The translations under genes and the position numbers were made by a program. A DNA stretch of 64,000 nt from an uncultured Methylocystaceae bacterium. GTDB lineage: Bacteria > Pseudomonadota > Alphaproteobacteria > Rhizobiales > Beijerinckiaceae. Shown in pieces: positions 1 through 11,446 of this stretch. The notes beneath the pieces are model-generated. The model was not told the origin of the DNA. It ran no database searches and worked only from the letters and a program-made list of their open reading frames with translations. The stretch's first letter is position 1; the number at the start of each line of letters is the position of its first letter. The stretch is taken from assembly GCA_903870245.1 (NCBI GenBank), contig CAIQCB010000013.1, positions 1-64,000 on the forward strand. Reading direction: 5' to 3'.

Positions 1-176
1 ACCGAATGGGCCGCAATGTCCTCGCCCATACCGCCGGCGACGCCACCAACGCGGTCCTCGCCGCCGCAGGATACAACTTCCGGCGCCTGCTCAAATGGCT
101 GGCGCTTTTGTGCGCCTTATTGCTGGGCGTCTTCCGTCTAGACGAAAGGTCAGAAAATCATCCCATCGTGGCGTGA
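1..176 (+). mobile_element. IS5-like transposase, C-terminal fragment (cut by window edge)
   Basis: Reading frame 3 is open from the window edge to a TGA at 174-176. It encodes a segment resembling the C-terminal end of IS5-family DDE transposases: RMGRNVLAH, then GDATNAVLAAAGYNFRRLL and a Leu-rich tail. In that family the arginine/asparagine-rich motif follows the last catalytic acidic residue and the NF-R helix closes the protein. Only about 57 residues are visible, so it is unknown whether the rest of the element lies intact upstream. No terminal inverted repeat could be assigned in the 140 bases between the stop and the tRNA gene. Confidence 0.7.
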
Positions 177-319
177 AATGCGTTCTTCACGGACGACTAT
201 TTCATTCCGTCTCAGACAATTCCGCGCAATCCGTAACCCATACGCAACCCAAGGCGGCAAGCGTCGCCGCGCCCCGAGAGGGCGTTGCGTTCTACATGCC
301 TGTTTTCCTTTAGGAAAAA

Positions 320-395
<76 letters not shown>

Positions 396-465
396 ATCGA
401 GGGGCGTGAACGCCCTTCGAGGAAGTGCGCCAGTAGCAAATGGCGCGGGTCCTGTCCAGCGCCGA

Positions 466-1032
466 TCAGGGCGATTTTGCCGGCCAGCCGTGGATCGCCC
501 GGACTTTCGTCACCAGATCGGACCATGGCCCCTTGTAGGCGTTGCCGGCCTCCGGCGTCGCGGCCGCCTGTTTGCGGGCGCAAATCTGCCGCGCCTCGGC
601 GTTTTTGGGGCCTTCGACGAGAAAATAAACGGCGTTCAGCCTGAGCGTGGAATAATACTGATTCAGCACGGTTCCGCGTTTCAGCACATTCACGCCCCAG
701 TGGGTCGGGCTGCGGGTCCCGGGGGCGGCGGCTGGCTTGAACCCGAAGCCGTAATCGCCTTCTCCGTTGACCAGATCGAAACGTATGTAACACAGCTCGC
801 CGGCGGGGGCCGGCTGCATCACCGCCTCGCGGGTCACGACTGCGTCCTGATTGTTGTACCGGACTGTCGTGTCGACCGGGTAATGCCACACATCAACCTT
901 GTCGAAATAGTTCAATAATTCAGCTTCATCGCGGTCCATGGTCGACGCGTCTGCGGCGCCAACCGGGCCTGTGGCCCCCAGCGTCAGCAGGCCAATAATC
1001 GTAGCGGCGGCGAGCGGCGTTTTGCGGCCCAT
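466..1032 (-). CDS. exported hypothetical protein
   Basis: This 188-residue protein begins with a clear signal peptide (MGRKTPLAAATIIGLLTLG, cleavage probably after VGAADA), so the mature part should be periplasmic. I chose the ATG at 1032 rather than the longer ORF start because AAGGAGAT lies about 7 bases upstream and the signal peptide then starts correctly. The mature protein is soluble, with two cysteines (in ELCYIRF and RQICARK) that could form a disulfide. No family was recognised. It stands alone between tRNA-Lys and the divergent mdh gene. Confidence 0.75.
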   Translation of the reverse strand: MGRKTPLAAATIIGLLTLGATGPVGAADASTMDRDEAELLNYFDKVDVWHYPVDTTVRYNNQDAVVTREAVMQPAPAGELCYIRFDLVNGEGDYGFGFKPAAAPGTRSPTHWGVNVLKRGTVLNQYYSTLRLNAVYFLVEGPKNAEARQICARKQAAATPEAGNAYKGPWSDLVTKVRAIHGWPAKSP

Positions 1033-1210
1033 GTCCAATCTCCTTCCCTCGTCTTCCACCGCTGCGGCGGGCCGACGGCTTTGGCTGGGAGTTGGGGGGC
1101 AGGTGCGTTTGCCGCAAGGCCTGCGACATTCTCGCCCGCCGGCGTCGATCCCGCGTCAGCGGGCAAAAAGCGTCCGGCCCCGGCTTCCATCCGGACCTAA
1201 ACCGCGCTAG

Positions 1211-2209
<999 letters not shown>

Positions 2210-2220
2210 GGAGGAAACCC

Positions 2221-2757
2221 ATGACCCTTTACGATCCTCGGACGCCCGATTATGCGTCCGATAGATACGCTTTCAACATCGCCTACGACGAGAAAACCTT
2301 ACGCCGCGCGGTCTCCGGCTTTGTGACGAGCGCGGTATTCCAGGACAACGCCATACGGACCTGTCTGCCGCTCGCCCTGATCCTTCTGGCTTGTGTCGGC
2401 GTATTTTTTGGCGGCGACGCCGAATTAGGGGTCGAGCTGTTCGTGGCCTCCTTTCTTCTGCTTGCGATTTTCCTCCTCGCCGGCTGGCGTATGCACATGC
2501 GAGAATTGCGGCGACGTCTCGCCAGCGGCGGCGGTCGCCATCCGCTCGTGCGCTTGCGCGAGGAGGGCCTTGTGATCGAGTCCGGGCCCTCCACGCCGAT
2601 GATCGAATGGCCCCGCATACTGGAAATCCGCGCGCTGGAAGATGTTTGGCTGCTCATCCTGGCGACAAATCATTTTATCGTTCTGCCTGTGCGCGGCGCG
2701 CCCGGGGAGGCCTTGCGCTTTATTCAGGACAAGGTGCGCGCCGCCCGCGCCGCCTGA
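2221..2757 (+). CDS. YcxB-like membrane protein
   Basis: This 178-residue protein has two adjacent transmembrane segments (about residues 45-62 and 68-88, [15 protein letters not shown] and [16 protein letters not shown]). A C-terminal domain follows with the pattern of YcxB-like proteins: an acidic/aromatic strand ([19 protein letters not shown]), then FIVLPVRG. Function of the family is unknown. The ATG at 2221 is preceded by GAGGAGGA, which overlaps the mdh stop codon, so the gene is likely co-translated with mdh in one transcript. A GTG at 2206 overlapping the mdh stop is a weaker alternative start. Confidence 0.75.
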   Translation: MTLYDPRTPDYASDRYAFNIAYDEKTLRRAVSGFVTSAVFQDNAIRTCLPLALILLACVGVFFGGDAELGVELFVASFLLLAIFLLAGWRMHMRELRRRLASGGGRHPLVRLREEGLVIESGPSTPMIEWPRILEIRALEDVWLLILATNHFIVLPVRGAPGEALRFIQDKVRAARAA

Positions 2758-2998
2758 TGTTTTGTCTGGCGGGCGTGGCGCCGGTCTGCGTCACGCCTGC
2801 CGCGAAACGCCGCAGTTGGCGGCCGTTTCGACACTTGTAATCGCTTCGTCGCCATTCTATTTCGTTATGGTCGAGTTAAGGCCGAACGATCCAGCTTCCC
2901 CGCCGAGAGGCGCGTCGGCCCGTGAGACGTCCTACCCACAAATTCGATCCATCGCGGCCGGGTTCGGCCGCCTTAAACGCTTGTTGGAAGGGCGTCTC

Positions 2999-3208
2999 AT
3001 GAATACCGGCACAGTCAAATGGTTTAATGGTCAGAAGGGCTTTGGTTTTATTCAGCCTGATGGCGGCGGTCAGGACGTTTTCGTCCATATCAGCGCTGTC
3101 GAGCGCGCTGGCATGAGCGGCCTGGCGGAAGGCCAGAAAGTCTCCTACGAATTGATGATCGATCGTCGCAGCGGCAAATCATCCGCCGAAAATCTCAAGG
3201 CGATCTGA
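2999..3208 (+). CDS. cspA: cold-shock domain protein
   Basis: This is a 69-residue single cold-shock domain binding single-stranded RNA/DNA. The family start [10 protein letters not shown] is present, followed by the two RNA-binding motifs KGFGFI and VFVHIS and the C-terminal ENLKAI. The ORF track extends far upstream, but the ATG at 2999 matches the family N-terminus and has GGAAGG 8-9 bases before it. The 241-base gap before it could hold a structured cold-responsive leader, though none was proved. One copy of the intergenic repeat family begins 7 bases after the stop. Confidence 0.95.
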   Translation: MNTGTVKWFNGQKGFGFIQPDGGGQDVFVHISAVERAGMSGLAEGQKVSYELMIDRRSGKSSAENLKAI

Positions 3209-3214
3209 TTCATT

Positions 3215-3301
3215 CCCGGTCTGATTGAGTCAGACAGGGGCTCTGGCGTTTTGTTTTATCGCGCTTTTTTTGCCGAACCGAGTTCCGCTTCGGCGGAAAG
3301 C
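3215..3301 (+). repeat. two-hairpin intergenic repeat, copy A
   Basis: The left hairpin is CCCGGTCTG-attgag-TCAGACAGGG (3215-3239). After a CTCTGG...TTTTGTTTTA spacer, the right hairpin has arms GCGCTTTTTTTGCCGAA and TTCGGCGGAAAGC (about 3261-3301). This is the forward orientation used to define the family. It starts 7 bases after the cspA stop. The rest of the 307-base cspA-sucC gap (to 3515) has no gene that I can support; the track ORF 3251-3457 is a translation of repeat and GC-rich filler. Confidence 0.75.
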
Positions 3302-3515
3302 CCTCCGGGACTTCACGTAAGCATCCCGCCGCCGGCGCGCCGACGGCGGGAATCTGTCAGGCGACCTCGCTCCCGTCGAGTCGTCAGGGCCGCGCCCCCT
3401 GCGGCTTTACCGCCGCTTGACGGCGACCGGCTGTCCATGCCCTTTACGCCCTGTTGATTTTACGCCCGGAGCGCAGGCGCGTCCGCGTATTTAAAGGCGA
3501 GGGGAGACGGCAGGG

Positions 3516-4709
3516 ATGAACATCCACGAATATCAGGCCAAGGCTATTTTGCGCGAATTTGGCGCTCCCGTCGCAGCCGGAGTCCCGGTTCTCAAAGCCG
3601 GGGACGCCGCCGCCGCCGCCCGCCAGCTGCCTGGTCCGGTCTATGTGGTCAAAGCCCAGATCCATGCTGGCGGTCGCGGCAAAGGCAAATTCAGGGAAGC
3701 CTCCGCCGGCGAGCAAGGCGGCGTCCGTATCGCCAAATCGGTCGAGGAGGCTGAAGCCTTCGCCAAACAAATGCTCGGCGCGACGCTGGTGACGCTGCAA
3801 ACCGGCGAGGCTGGCAAGCAGGTCAACCGCCTTTATATCGAAGACGGCGCCGCCATCGACAAGGAATTCTATTTGTCGATGCTGATCGACCGGGCGACCT
3901 CGCGCATTTCCTTCGTCGTTTCGACGGAAGGCGGCATGGACATTGAGAAGGTCGCGCACGACACGCCCGAAAAGATTGTCACTTTCTCGGTTGACCCGGC
4001 CACAGGACTCCTGCCGCATCATGGGCGTCACATCGCCGACGCGCTGGGCCTGAAGGGCGACCTTGCCAAACAGGCGGGCGAGCTTGCGGAAAAACTTTAC
4101 AAGGCTTTTGTCGCCAAAGACATGGAGCTTCTCGAAATCAACCCGCTGATTGTCACGAAGGACGGCAATCTGCGCTGCCTCGACGCCAAGGTGAGTTTCG
4201 AAAACAACGCGCTGTTTCGTCATCCGGAACTTGGTGAATTGCGCGATCTGTCCGAAGAGGACGAGAAGGAGATCGAGGCTTCGAAACACGACCTGGCCTA
4301 TATCTCGCTCGACGGCAATATTGGCTGCATGGTCAATGGCGCGGGTCTCGCCATGGCGACCATGGACATCATCAAGCTCTATGGCGCTTTCCCCGCCAAT
4401 TTTCTTGACGTCGGCGGCGGCGCCACAGCCGAAAAGGTCACAGCCGCTTTCAAAATCATCACGGCCGACCCGAACGTCAAAGGCATTTTGGTCAACATAT
4501 TTGGCGGCATCATGCGCTGCGACACCATCGCCGAAGGCGTGATCGCGGCGGTGAAGGAAGTCGGACTTAAGGTGCCGCTGGTGGTGCGGCTTGAGGGCAC
4601 CAACGTTGATCTGGGGAAAAAGATCATCAGCGAGTCGGGGCTGAACGTCATCCCCGCTGACGATCTGGATGACGCAGCCCAGAAAATCGTGAAAGCCATC
4701 ACAGCCTGA
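3516..4709 (+). CDS. sucC: succinyl-CoA synthetase (ADP-forming), beta subunit
   Basis: SucC pairs with SucD to convert succinyl-CoA, ADP and phosphate to succinate, CoA and ATP in the TCA cycle. The 397 residues match the family length. The N-terminal ATP-grasp half has [22 protein letters not shown] and [11 protein letters not shown]; the C-terminal CoA-ligase half has [37 protein letters not shown] and RLEGTNV. Malate-CoA ligase (MtkA) is a close relative, but the [11 protein letters not shown] region reads as SucC. The RBS region is GAGGGGAGACGG. Oddly, sucD does not follow; the next gene is an unrelated TPR protein. Confidence 0.93.
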   Translation: MNIHEYQAKAILREFGAPVAAGVPVLKAGDAAAAARQLPGPVYVVKAQIHAGGRGKGKFREASAGEQGGVRIAKSVEEAEAFAKQMLGATLVTLQTGEAGKQVNRLYIEDGAAIDKEFYLSMLIDRATSRISFVVSTEGGMDIEKVAHDTPEKIVTFSVDPATGLLPHHGRHIADALGLKGDLAKQAGELAEKLYKAFVAKDMELLEINPLIVTKDGNLRCLDAKVSFENNALFRHPELGELRDLSEEDEKEIEASKHDLAYISLDGNIGCMVNGAGLAMATMDIIKLYGAFPANFLDVGGGATAEKVTAAFKIITADPNVKGILVNIFGGIMRCDTIAEGVIAAVKEVGLKVPLVVRLEGTNVDLGKKIISESGLNVIPADDLDDAAQKIVKAITA

Positions 4710-4894
4710 TCAAGGTCCGTCGATTAGTCGCCGGCGCGTTTATTCGCCGGCACTTGCGGCGGAGGCCCAAAACGGCCATTTTCAGGGGCAAAAGGTCGCT
4801 TCAGAACCGAGTGTTGGCCGGGGCAGGTCTTATCCACCGGCCATCATCCCCCTACTACCGTCAGGACCCCGCCTTGCGATTGTTCATTCGTTCG

Positions 4895-6625
4895 ATGGCC
4901 CGCCGCCGCTCCGACAGCTTCAGGCGGTTTGCGGAGATCCTCGCCCTGGCCTGCTTAAGCTTGCCGGGGCTTCCAGATCGGGCGGTCATGGCCGCGACGC
5001 CGCTAGATGCGGCAATGTCCCGACCCTTTGAGGTTGGGGCGGGGCTATCAGGCAATTACCTTGCCGCCATCGTCGCCGGTTCCGAGCGCGATACGCTGGC
5101 CGCCGCGACCTTTTTCAACGAAGCCCTGCGAATCGATCCCAAAAATCGCGATTTGATTGATCGCGCCTTCGTCGCCTCTCTCGCCAACGGCGAACTGGAT
5201 CAGGCGGCGCCGCTCGCCCGGCAGGTGCTTGCCCATGATCGCGGCAACGGATTGGCGCGGCTGACTCTGGCCGTGGATCACATCGAAAACAATCGCTGGC
5301 AGGCGGCGCGGACCGAACTGGCGCGCGGCGGCGGCGATCGCAGCAAGGACATTACCTCAACGCTGTTGACCGCATGGACTTTCGCGGGGGTCGGGGACAC
5401 CCGTCGGGCGCTCTCGACGCTCGATACCCTCAAGGAAGATGTCTTTCAGGTCTTCCGGGATTATCACGCTGCGCTGATCGCCGATCTCGGCGGCGACGTC
5501 GCCGAGGCCGAGCGTCGGTTCGCCTCCGCCTATGGCGCCGAGCATAATTTGCTGCGCGTTGTCGACGCCTACGGACGTTTTCTCGCCCGTCATGATCACC
5601 GCGATGAGGCGCGGAAGGTCTACAAGGATTTCGGCGAGTTGTTGCCGAGCCACCCGACTGTCGTCGCAGCCATCGCAGCGCTCGACGCCGGCAAGCCCCT
5701 TCCGCCCTTTATTCAAAACGCCAGACAAGGCGCGGGAGAGGCGTTGTTCGGTTTGGGGTCCTCTGGCGGCCGTCAGGGCGATGAACTTGCTTCCTTGATC
5801 TATCTTCGTCTCGCGCTCAACCTCGCCCCGGAGAATGCGCTGGCGATCATTACGCTCGCGGATGTCTATGAGCGCATGAAACAAACCGGGTCGGCCATCG
5901 ATCTTTACGAAAGCGTGCCGAAAGACGATCCCCTCAGAGTAAACGCCGATGTTCAGGCGGCTTTGTTGCTCGAAACCCTGGGCAAGCCGAAAGAGGCCAC
6001 GGAGCGTCTTGAGAAGGTTGTGGCGGCGCACCCCCTAAACGAAGAGGCGCTCACGGCGCTGGGGAATCTTCAACGATCGCGAAAAATGTTCACGGAGTCG
6101 GCGGACACCTACAGTCGTGTCCTTGCGCTGCAAACCGTGCCCGACAAGAACCAATGGATACTTTATTATTATCGCGGGATCGTGAATGAACGCAGCAAGC
6201 ATTGGCCCCAGGCCGAAGCCGACCTGAAAAAAGCGCTTGAACTGAACCCAGATCAACCGTTGGTGCTGAATTATCTCGGCTATAGCTGGGTCGATCAGGG
6301 CGTCAATCTCGACGAGGCGTTCAAGATGCTTCGCCGTGCGGTCGATTTGCGCCAGCGCGACGGTTATGTGGTCGATAGTCTCGGCTGGGCCTACTACCGT
6401 CTCGGACGTTATGACGACGCCGTTAACGAACTCGAGAAAGCGATCGACCTCAAGCCCTCCGACCCCGTGATCAACGACCATCTTGGGGACGCCTATTGGC
6501 GCGTCGGTCGTAAACTCGAAGCGCAATTCCAGTGGAACCACGCCCGCGATCTTAATCCGGAGCCGGACGAATTGCCCAAAATCCTTGATAAAATCAAAAA
6601 CGGGCTCTCCGACAAACCCACCTGA
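4895..6625 (+). CDS. exported tetratricopeptide-repeat protein
   Basis: From the ATG at 4895 the protein has 576 residues. An N-terminal secretion signal (about 1-35, ending near AVMAATP) is followed by a chain of TPR units. Clear helical repeats include AATFFNEALRIDPKNRD near the start, and AEADLKKALELNPDQ and AVNELEKAIDLKPSDP near the end. TPR arrays mediate protein-protein contacts; the partner is unknown and the location is probably periplasmic or outer-membrane associated. The track start at 4754 would add 47 basic residues before the signal and is less likely. No strong RBS was seen. A GCCGGCG/CGCCGGC hairpin (4732-4753) lies in the gap after sucC. Confidence 0.8.
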   Translation: MARRRSDSFRRFAEILALACLSLPGLPDRAVMAATPLDAAMSRPFEVGAGLSGNYLAAIVAGSERDTLAAATFFNEALRIDPKNRDLIDRAFVASLANGELDQAAPLARQVLAHDRGNGLARLTLAVDHIENNRWQAARTELARGGGDRSKDITSTLLTAWTFAGVGDTRRALSTLDTLKEDVFQVFRDYHAALIADLGGDVAEAERRFASAYGAEHNLLRVVDAYGRFLARHDHRDEARKVYKDFGELLPSHPTVVAAIAALDAGKPLPPFIQNARQGAGEALFGLGSSGGRQGDELASLIYLRLALNLAPENALAIITLADVYERMKQTGSAIDLYESVPKDDPLRVNADVQAALLLETLGKPKEATERLEKVVAAHPLNEEALTALGNLQRSRKMFTESADTYSRVLALQTVPDKNQWILYYYRGIVNERSKHWPQAEADLKKALELNPDQPLVLNYLGYSWVDQGVNLDEAFKMLRRAVDLRQRDGYVVDSLGWAYYRLGRYDDAVNELEKAIDLKPSDPVINDHLGDAYWRVGRKLEAQFQWNHARDLNPEPDELPKILDKIKNGLSDKPT

Positions 6626-6632
6626 CGGATTT

Positions 6633-7553
6633 TTATCGCCGCCAGATTTTGCGGATGCTTGACGTGACATCGGCCGGATCGCCTGCGCCGACTTGCGCCG
6701 GCGGGGTTGGCGATTCCGGTTCAGCGGGGGCGTTCAGCGGACCGAGCGCATCGGCGCCGCGCGACGTTTGATCGAAAGCGGCCACTGGCGGTTTACCGCT
6801 CGTGTCATTGTCAGTTTCGTCGCCTGCGGCAGGAGGGTTTGCTCGCGCCACATCCGGCGAGAAATCGGGCGGCGGGATCGTCTCTTGCGGCGAAGGCTTG
6901 CAAATATGACGTCCAGACTTGCCATGCTGCGCCAGGTCGAGATGGATGTGATTGTAATGGAACGCGTTCGATCCCGGCGATAGCACGGTGGTGAAATGGC
7001 CGCAGGAGCCGCGATGGACGTCCATGAGAAAGGCGCGGGCTTGCTCGTCGCCGCGCCACCAGTCGGCGACCAGCGTGATCTGACGACCGTCGGCGAGCAC
7101 GAAGCCGCCGATATCGAGCGCATTGCCGAAGGAATGTTCGGAGAGTTGCGCGCCGCGCTGGTTGTTCATGCCGCGACAGGCGAAGGAGCCCATCGAATTG
7201 ATCTGAACGACGTTTTGGCCAAAGCGAGCCTGCGCCGCCGGCTGCACCACATCGGCGAGCCAGGCGTCGAGTTCCGCGACCATGGAGCAATCGAGCGTCG
7301 CGGCGGCGTTGAAGGCGACAGCGCCGCCCTGCAGGGCCGTCACCCTGAAGGGTTTGGTCAGGCCGCAAATGCCCGGGCCGTCGACCTCATTGGCGAGCGC
7401 GATCCATTCAGAGGGTTGGACGCGTCTTTGGGCGAGGCAAGCATTCTCCGCCTGGGTGCGCCACGCCGGCCGTTGCGGTTTGAACGGCCCGGAACACCCG
7501 GCGAGAGCGACGGCGAGAACGAACCCAGACAGGCGGTGTAACAGGCAGGCCAT
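6633..7553 (-). CDS. extensin-like C-terminal domain lipoprotein
   Basis: This 306-residue protein has an N-terminal lipoprotein signal with lipobox VALAGCSG, so it should be anchored in a membrane facing the periplasm. The core matches the extensin-like C domain common in alphaproteobacteria, with features recalling M15/LAS peptidases: SEHSFGNALDIGGF and the metal-ligand-like HYNHIHLDLA. Several cysteines (ENACLAQ, GICGL, FACRGM, GSCGHF) may form disulfides. About 80 C-terminal residues are Pro/Ala-rich low complexity. It is convergent with the TPR gene, only 7 bases apart. A role in cell-wall processing is inferred. Confidence 0.85.
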   Translation of the reverse strand: MACLLHRLSGFVLAVALAGCSGPFKPQRPAWRTQAENACLAQRRVQPSEWIALANEVDGPGICGLTKPFRVTALQGGAVAFNAAATLDCSMVAELDAWLADVVQPAAQARFGQNVVQINSMGSFACRGMNNQRGAQLSEHSFGNALDIGGFVLADGRQITLVADWWRGDEQARAFLMDVHRGSCGHFTTVLSPGSNAFHYNHIHLDLAQHGKSGRHICKPSPQETIPPPDFSPDVARANPPAAGDETDNDTSGKPPVAAFDQTSRGADALGPLNAPAEPESPTPPAQVGAGDPADVTSSIRKIWRR

Positions 7554-7839
7554 GCGCGTGAGCCTGCCGGGGGAGCCGTTAAAACGGCGTCGAAAAATTT
7601 AGTTAACGATATTATTATTTTGGCCGCGTGTGTTGCGGCGCGGCCACGCGCGCACGCTCTCCGCCTTCTTTCATCAACCGTCCGGTTGTTGGCCCTCTCC
7701 CGGAACGCTTTTCACCCAGGGGGAAACCGGGCGCGGCGCAGGAAAGGACGAAATAACGCTAATTAGAGCCTCGATGCGCAAGCTCATGATTCTCGTCCCC
7801 GACCTGTTGGGGGACGATCGACCATAGCCGCCCCTTCGA
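7554..7839. other. intergenic region, no gene seen
   Basis: These 286 bases lie between the extensin-like gene and yebC, both on the minus strand. There is an AT-rich patch near 7600-7620 (GTTAACGATATTATTATTTT), which may serve as promoter DNA for the extensin-like gene, and a hairpin CGTCCCC/GGGGGACG at about 7795-7817 downstream of the yebC stop. The track ORF 7630-7827 has no RBS or recognisable protein. Confidence 0.5.
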
Positions 7840-8586
7840 TCAGCCCGACAGCTTCGCCATCAGCGCGTCGGAGATTTCGAAATTGGCGTAGACGTTCTGG
7901 ACGTCGTCGTTATCCTCAAGCGTATTGACCAGTTTGACGATTTTCTCGCCAGCCTCGTCGTCGACCTTGATCGTGTTTTGGGGACGCCAGACCAGAACCG
8001 CCTTGCGCGGATCGCCGAATTTCTCCTCCAGCGCCTTTGAGACATCGCGAAGGGTCTCGACCGACGTGATGATCTCGTGGGTTTCCCCGGCAGAGGCGAC
8101 ATCGTCGGCGCCTGACTCAATCGCCGCCTCCACCATTGCGTCCTCGGAGGCGACCTTTTTGTCGAACTCGATCAGCCCAACCCTGTCGAACATGAAGGAC
8201 ACCGCGCCGGTTTCGGCAAGCGCGCCGCCAGCCTTGGTGAAATAGGAGCGCACCTCGCCCGCCGTGCGGTTGCGATTGTCGGTCAAGGCCTCGATGATGA
8301 CGGCGACCCCGCCGGGGGCATAACCCTCGTAACGCACCTCGTCGTAATTCTCCGCATCGGCGCCGGAAGCCTTCTTGATGGCGCGTTCGATGTTGTCTTT
8401 CGGCATATTTTCCGCCTTGGCGGCGAGCACAGCGGCGCGCAGACGCGCGTTCATGTTGGGGTCTGGCAAACCGGTTTTGGCGGCGACGGTGATTTCGCGG
8501 GCGAGCTTGCTGAAGAGCTTGGAGCGGATGGCGTCCTGCTTGCCCTTCTTGTGCATGATGTTCTTGAATTGACTGTGCCCGGCCAT
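7840..8586 (-). CDS. yebC: YebC/PmpR family protein (translation/transcription factor)
   Basis: The 248 residues cover the full YebC/TACO1 family length. The signature N-terminus [18 protein letters not shown] is present, followed by [49 protein letters not shown] and [11 protein letters not shown]. Family members act as DNA-binding regulators or as factors relieving ribosome stalling at proline-rich stretches; which applies here cannot be told. In many alphaproteobacteria yebC precedes ruvC; here it stands alone, with a divergent LOG-family gene about 100 bases away. Confidence 0.95.
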   Translation of the reverse strand: MAGHSQFKNIMHKKGKQDAIRSKLFSKLAREITVAAKTGLPDPNMNARLRAAVLAAKAENMPKDNIERAIKKASGADAENYDEVRYEGYAPGGVAVIIEALTDNRNRTAGEVRSYFTKAGGALAETGAVSFMFDRVGLIEFDKKVASEDAMVEAAIESGADDVASAGETHEIITSVETLRDVSKALEEKFGDPRKAVLVWRPQNTIKVDDEAGEKIVKLVNTLEDNDDVQNVYANFEISDALMAKLSG

Positions 8587-8682
8587 CTTTTTTTGCCCTT
8601 GGTCCTTCCATATACGCCTGAAGCGGCGCGCTCCGCGTGGTATACGCCGGGAGGGTCAGGAAATAAAGAAAAGGGGAAGCAA

Positions 8683-9654
8683 ATGACGGCCCGGCCTGAT
8701 GACCATGACGCCTCTGGTTGCGAGCGTCGACCGCCACAGCCGCCGCATCCCCTTCGTCGCCAGTGTCCCCTGCCGGGAGAGCGGCCAAAGCCAAACCATG
8801 AAGATCCCGCCGCCTCCGAGCGGGTGCGCGCCCTGATCGGGAGCCCGGCCTATCGGGAGGCGGACTCCGATGTCGAATTTCTCAATTCTTCCCTTGCGCG
8901 CGGTCCACGTCTCCAGCTCGATTATCTGAAAGCCGAAACCTTGCTCCAGGCCGAGAGGATCTCCGACGCGATCGTGGTCTTCGGATCCACCCGCCTCGCA
9001 GAACCTCTCGCCGCGCGCGCCAGGCTCGATGCGGCGCGCGCCGTCAGCCATGCCGCGCCCGACGACGTCCGACTGCGTGAAAACGTCGATGTCGCCGAAC
9101 GTTTATTCGAGAAGTCAAGGTATTATGAGGTAGCCCGGGAATTCGGCGCGCTGGTTGGCGCGGCCTGCGACTGTCCCGATGGTCGTCGCCTTGCGATCGT
9201 CACCGGCGGCGGTCCCGGCGTCATGGAAGCGGCCAATCGCGGCGCTTTCGATGTCGGCGCGCCAACGGTCGGATTGAACATATCGCTGCCGCGGGAACAG
9301 TTTCCAAATCCATATCTCTCGCCCCAATTATGCTTGCGTTTTCATTACTTTGCGATCCGAAAGCTGCATCTTGTCCAGCGCGCCCGGGCCTTGGTGGCTT
9401 TTCCGGGCGGCTACGGAACCCTGGACGAATTGTTTGAAACCCTGACGTTGGTTCAGACCCGCAAGATAAGCCCCCTGCCGATTGTTCTGGTCGGCGCGGA
9501 CTTCTGGCGACAAGCCTTCAATGTCGACTTTCTGGTCGCAGAGGGGGTGATCGATCCTGAGGATCGCGAATTGTTCTGGTTCGCCGAAAACGCCGCCGAT
9601 ATCTGGGATGGCATTCTTGACTGGTGGAAGAGGGCGGGCGCGCCCCTGTTCTGA
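8683..9654 (+). CDS. LOG-family protein (nucleoside 5'-monophosphate phosphoribohydrolase-like)
   Basis: The protein has 323 residues with the Rossmann-like LOG (lysine-decarboxylase-like) core: VVFGSTR, GGGPGVMEAANRGA and PGGYGTLDELFETLTLVQ, the last being the family's PGGxGTxxE motif. Characterised LOG proteins release free bases from cytokinin ribotides or other nucleotides. This longer form has about 115 extra N-terminal residues, the first 40 of them Pro/Arg-rich and disordered. The ATG at 8683 has AAGGGGAAG just upstream; the track start at 8551 lies inside the divergent yebC gene and is rejected. Confidence 0.88.
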   Translation: MTARPDDHDASGCERRPPQPPHPLRRQCPLPGERPKPNHEDPAASERVRALIGSPAYREADSDVEFLNSSLARGPRLQLDYLKAETLLQAERISDAIVVFGSTRLAEPLAARARLDAARAVSHAAPDDVRLRENVDVAERLFEKSRYYEVAREFGALVGAACDCPDGRRLAIVTGGGPGVMEAANRGAFDVGAPTVGLNISLPREQFPNPYLSPQLCLRFHYFAIRKLHLVQRARALVAFPGGYGTLDELFETLTLVQTRKISPLPIVLVGADFWRQAFNVDFLVAEGVIDPEDRELFWFAENAADIWDGILDWWKRAGAPLF

Positions 9655-9757
9655 CTTGGGCGGCGGGCGATTTGCGCTCGCCGCCATTGCGTTGCCGTGG
9701 CGGTGCAACTATTTGCAAATGTGGCGGCGCTGCGCCGCACAAAAACGGAGATTTCTT

Positions 9758-10105
9758 ATGAGTTGGCTGAAAGCGATTACGGGGGGCGTGATTGGCGCCG
9801 AGGCGCTGAACCTGATCAAAGCGTATGTCGACCAGCAGGGCGGCCTCGAGGGCGTCGTTAAAAAGATTGAAGCAACTGGTTTTGGACGTGAAGTGAAGTC
9901 GTGGATTTCGACGGACCCGAACAAGCCGCTGAACGAGATCGAAATTGGTCAGGCTCTCGGCATCGACCGCATCAAGGCCGCAGCCAAGGAGGCGGGCGTC
10001 GATCTCGACAAGGCGCGCGACTTGCTTGCGCAGTACCTTCCGATCGCCATCGACACGGCGACGCCAGAGGGCAAATTGCCCCCGAAAGACAAGGACGTCG
10101 CCTGA
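9758..10105 (+). CDS. YidB-like (DUF937) protein
   Basis: This small 115-residue protein starts MSWLKAITGGVIGAEALNLI and continues with GGLEGVVKKIEATGFGREVKSWI, then NEIEIGQALGIDRIKAAAKEAGVD. That pattern (gly-rich helix, then G..V.SW, then a GxDxI helix) is typical of the YidB/DUF937 family, whose function is unknown. The ATG at 9758 has ACGGAG upstream; the track start at 9608 lies within the preceding gene. A strong terminator follows at 10132-10164, so the transcript ends here. Confidence 0.82.
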   Translation: MSWLKAITGGVIGAEALNLIKAYVDQQGGLEGVVKKIEATGFGREVKSWISTDPNKPLNEIEIGQALGIDRIKAAAKEAGVDLDKARDLLAQYLPIAIDTATPEGKLPPKDKDVA

Positions 10106-10131
10106 CGCCAGCCATGGCTCTTCTGCGCGCG

Positions 10132-10164
10132 GGCCGTCGACGGGATGCGTCGGCGGCCTTTTTT
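10132..10164 (+). terminator. rho-independent terminator after the YidB-like gene
   Basis: An 11-bp stem GGCCGTCGACG/CGTCGGCGGCC (one G-U pair) with a 5-base loop is followed by TTTTTT. It lies 26 bases after the stop codon of the YidB-like gene. Confidence 0.9.
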
Positions 10165-10378
10165 GTCGTCAGGACCCTTTTTCGCGCCAGTGCAGCCAGC
10201 CAGACGCCTGCGTGATCCCGCCCGGGGCAATCGGGAAGACGGTCCGTCCGAATCCGGCAAATCGGACGTCGACCTTGCCTCTCACCCGGCGATTTTGTAA
10301 GGCCGAACGACCCATTCGCGTTCTGCGTCCTGATGCTTCCAGCTTCACGCGCTTATGAGCCACGCGAAGACATTTTAG

Positions 10379-11428
<1,050 letters not shown>

Positions 11429-11446
11429 CCCAAGACTGACGACAAA

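Noticed and set aside
3516-4709. Malate-CoA ligase (mtkA) instead of sucC
   Set aside because: The N-terminal [13 protein letters not shown] segment and overall similarity pattern read as SucC; no mtkB or serine-cycle genes are adjacent.
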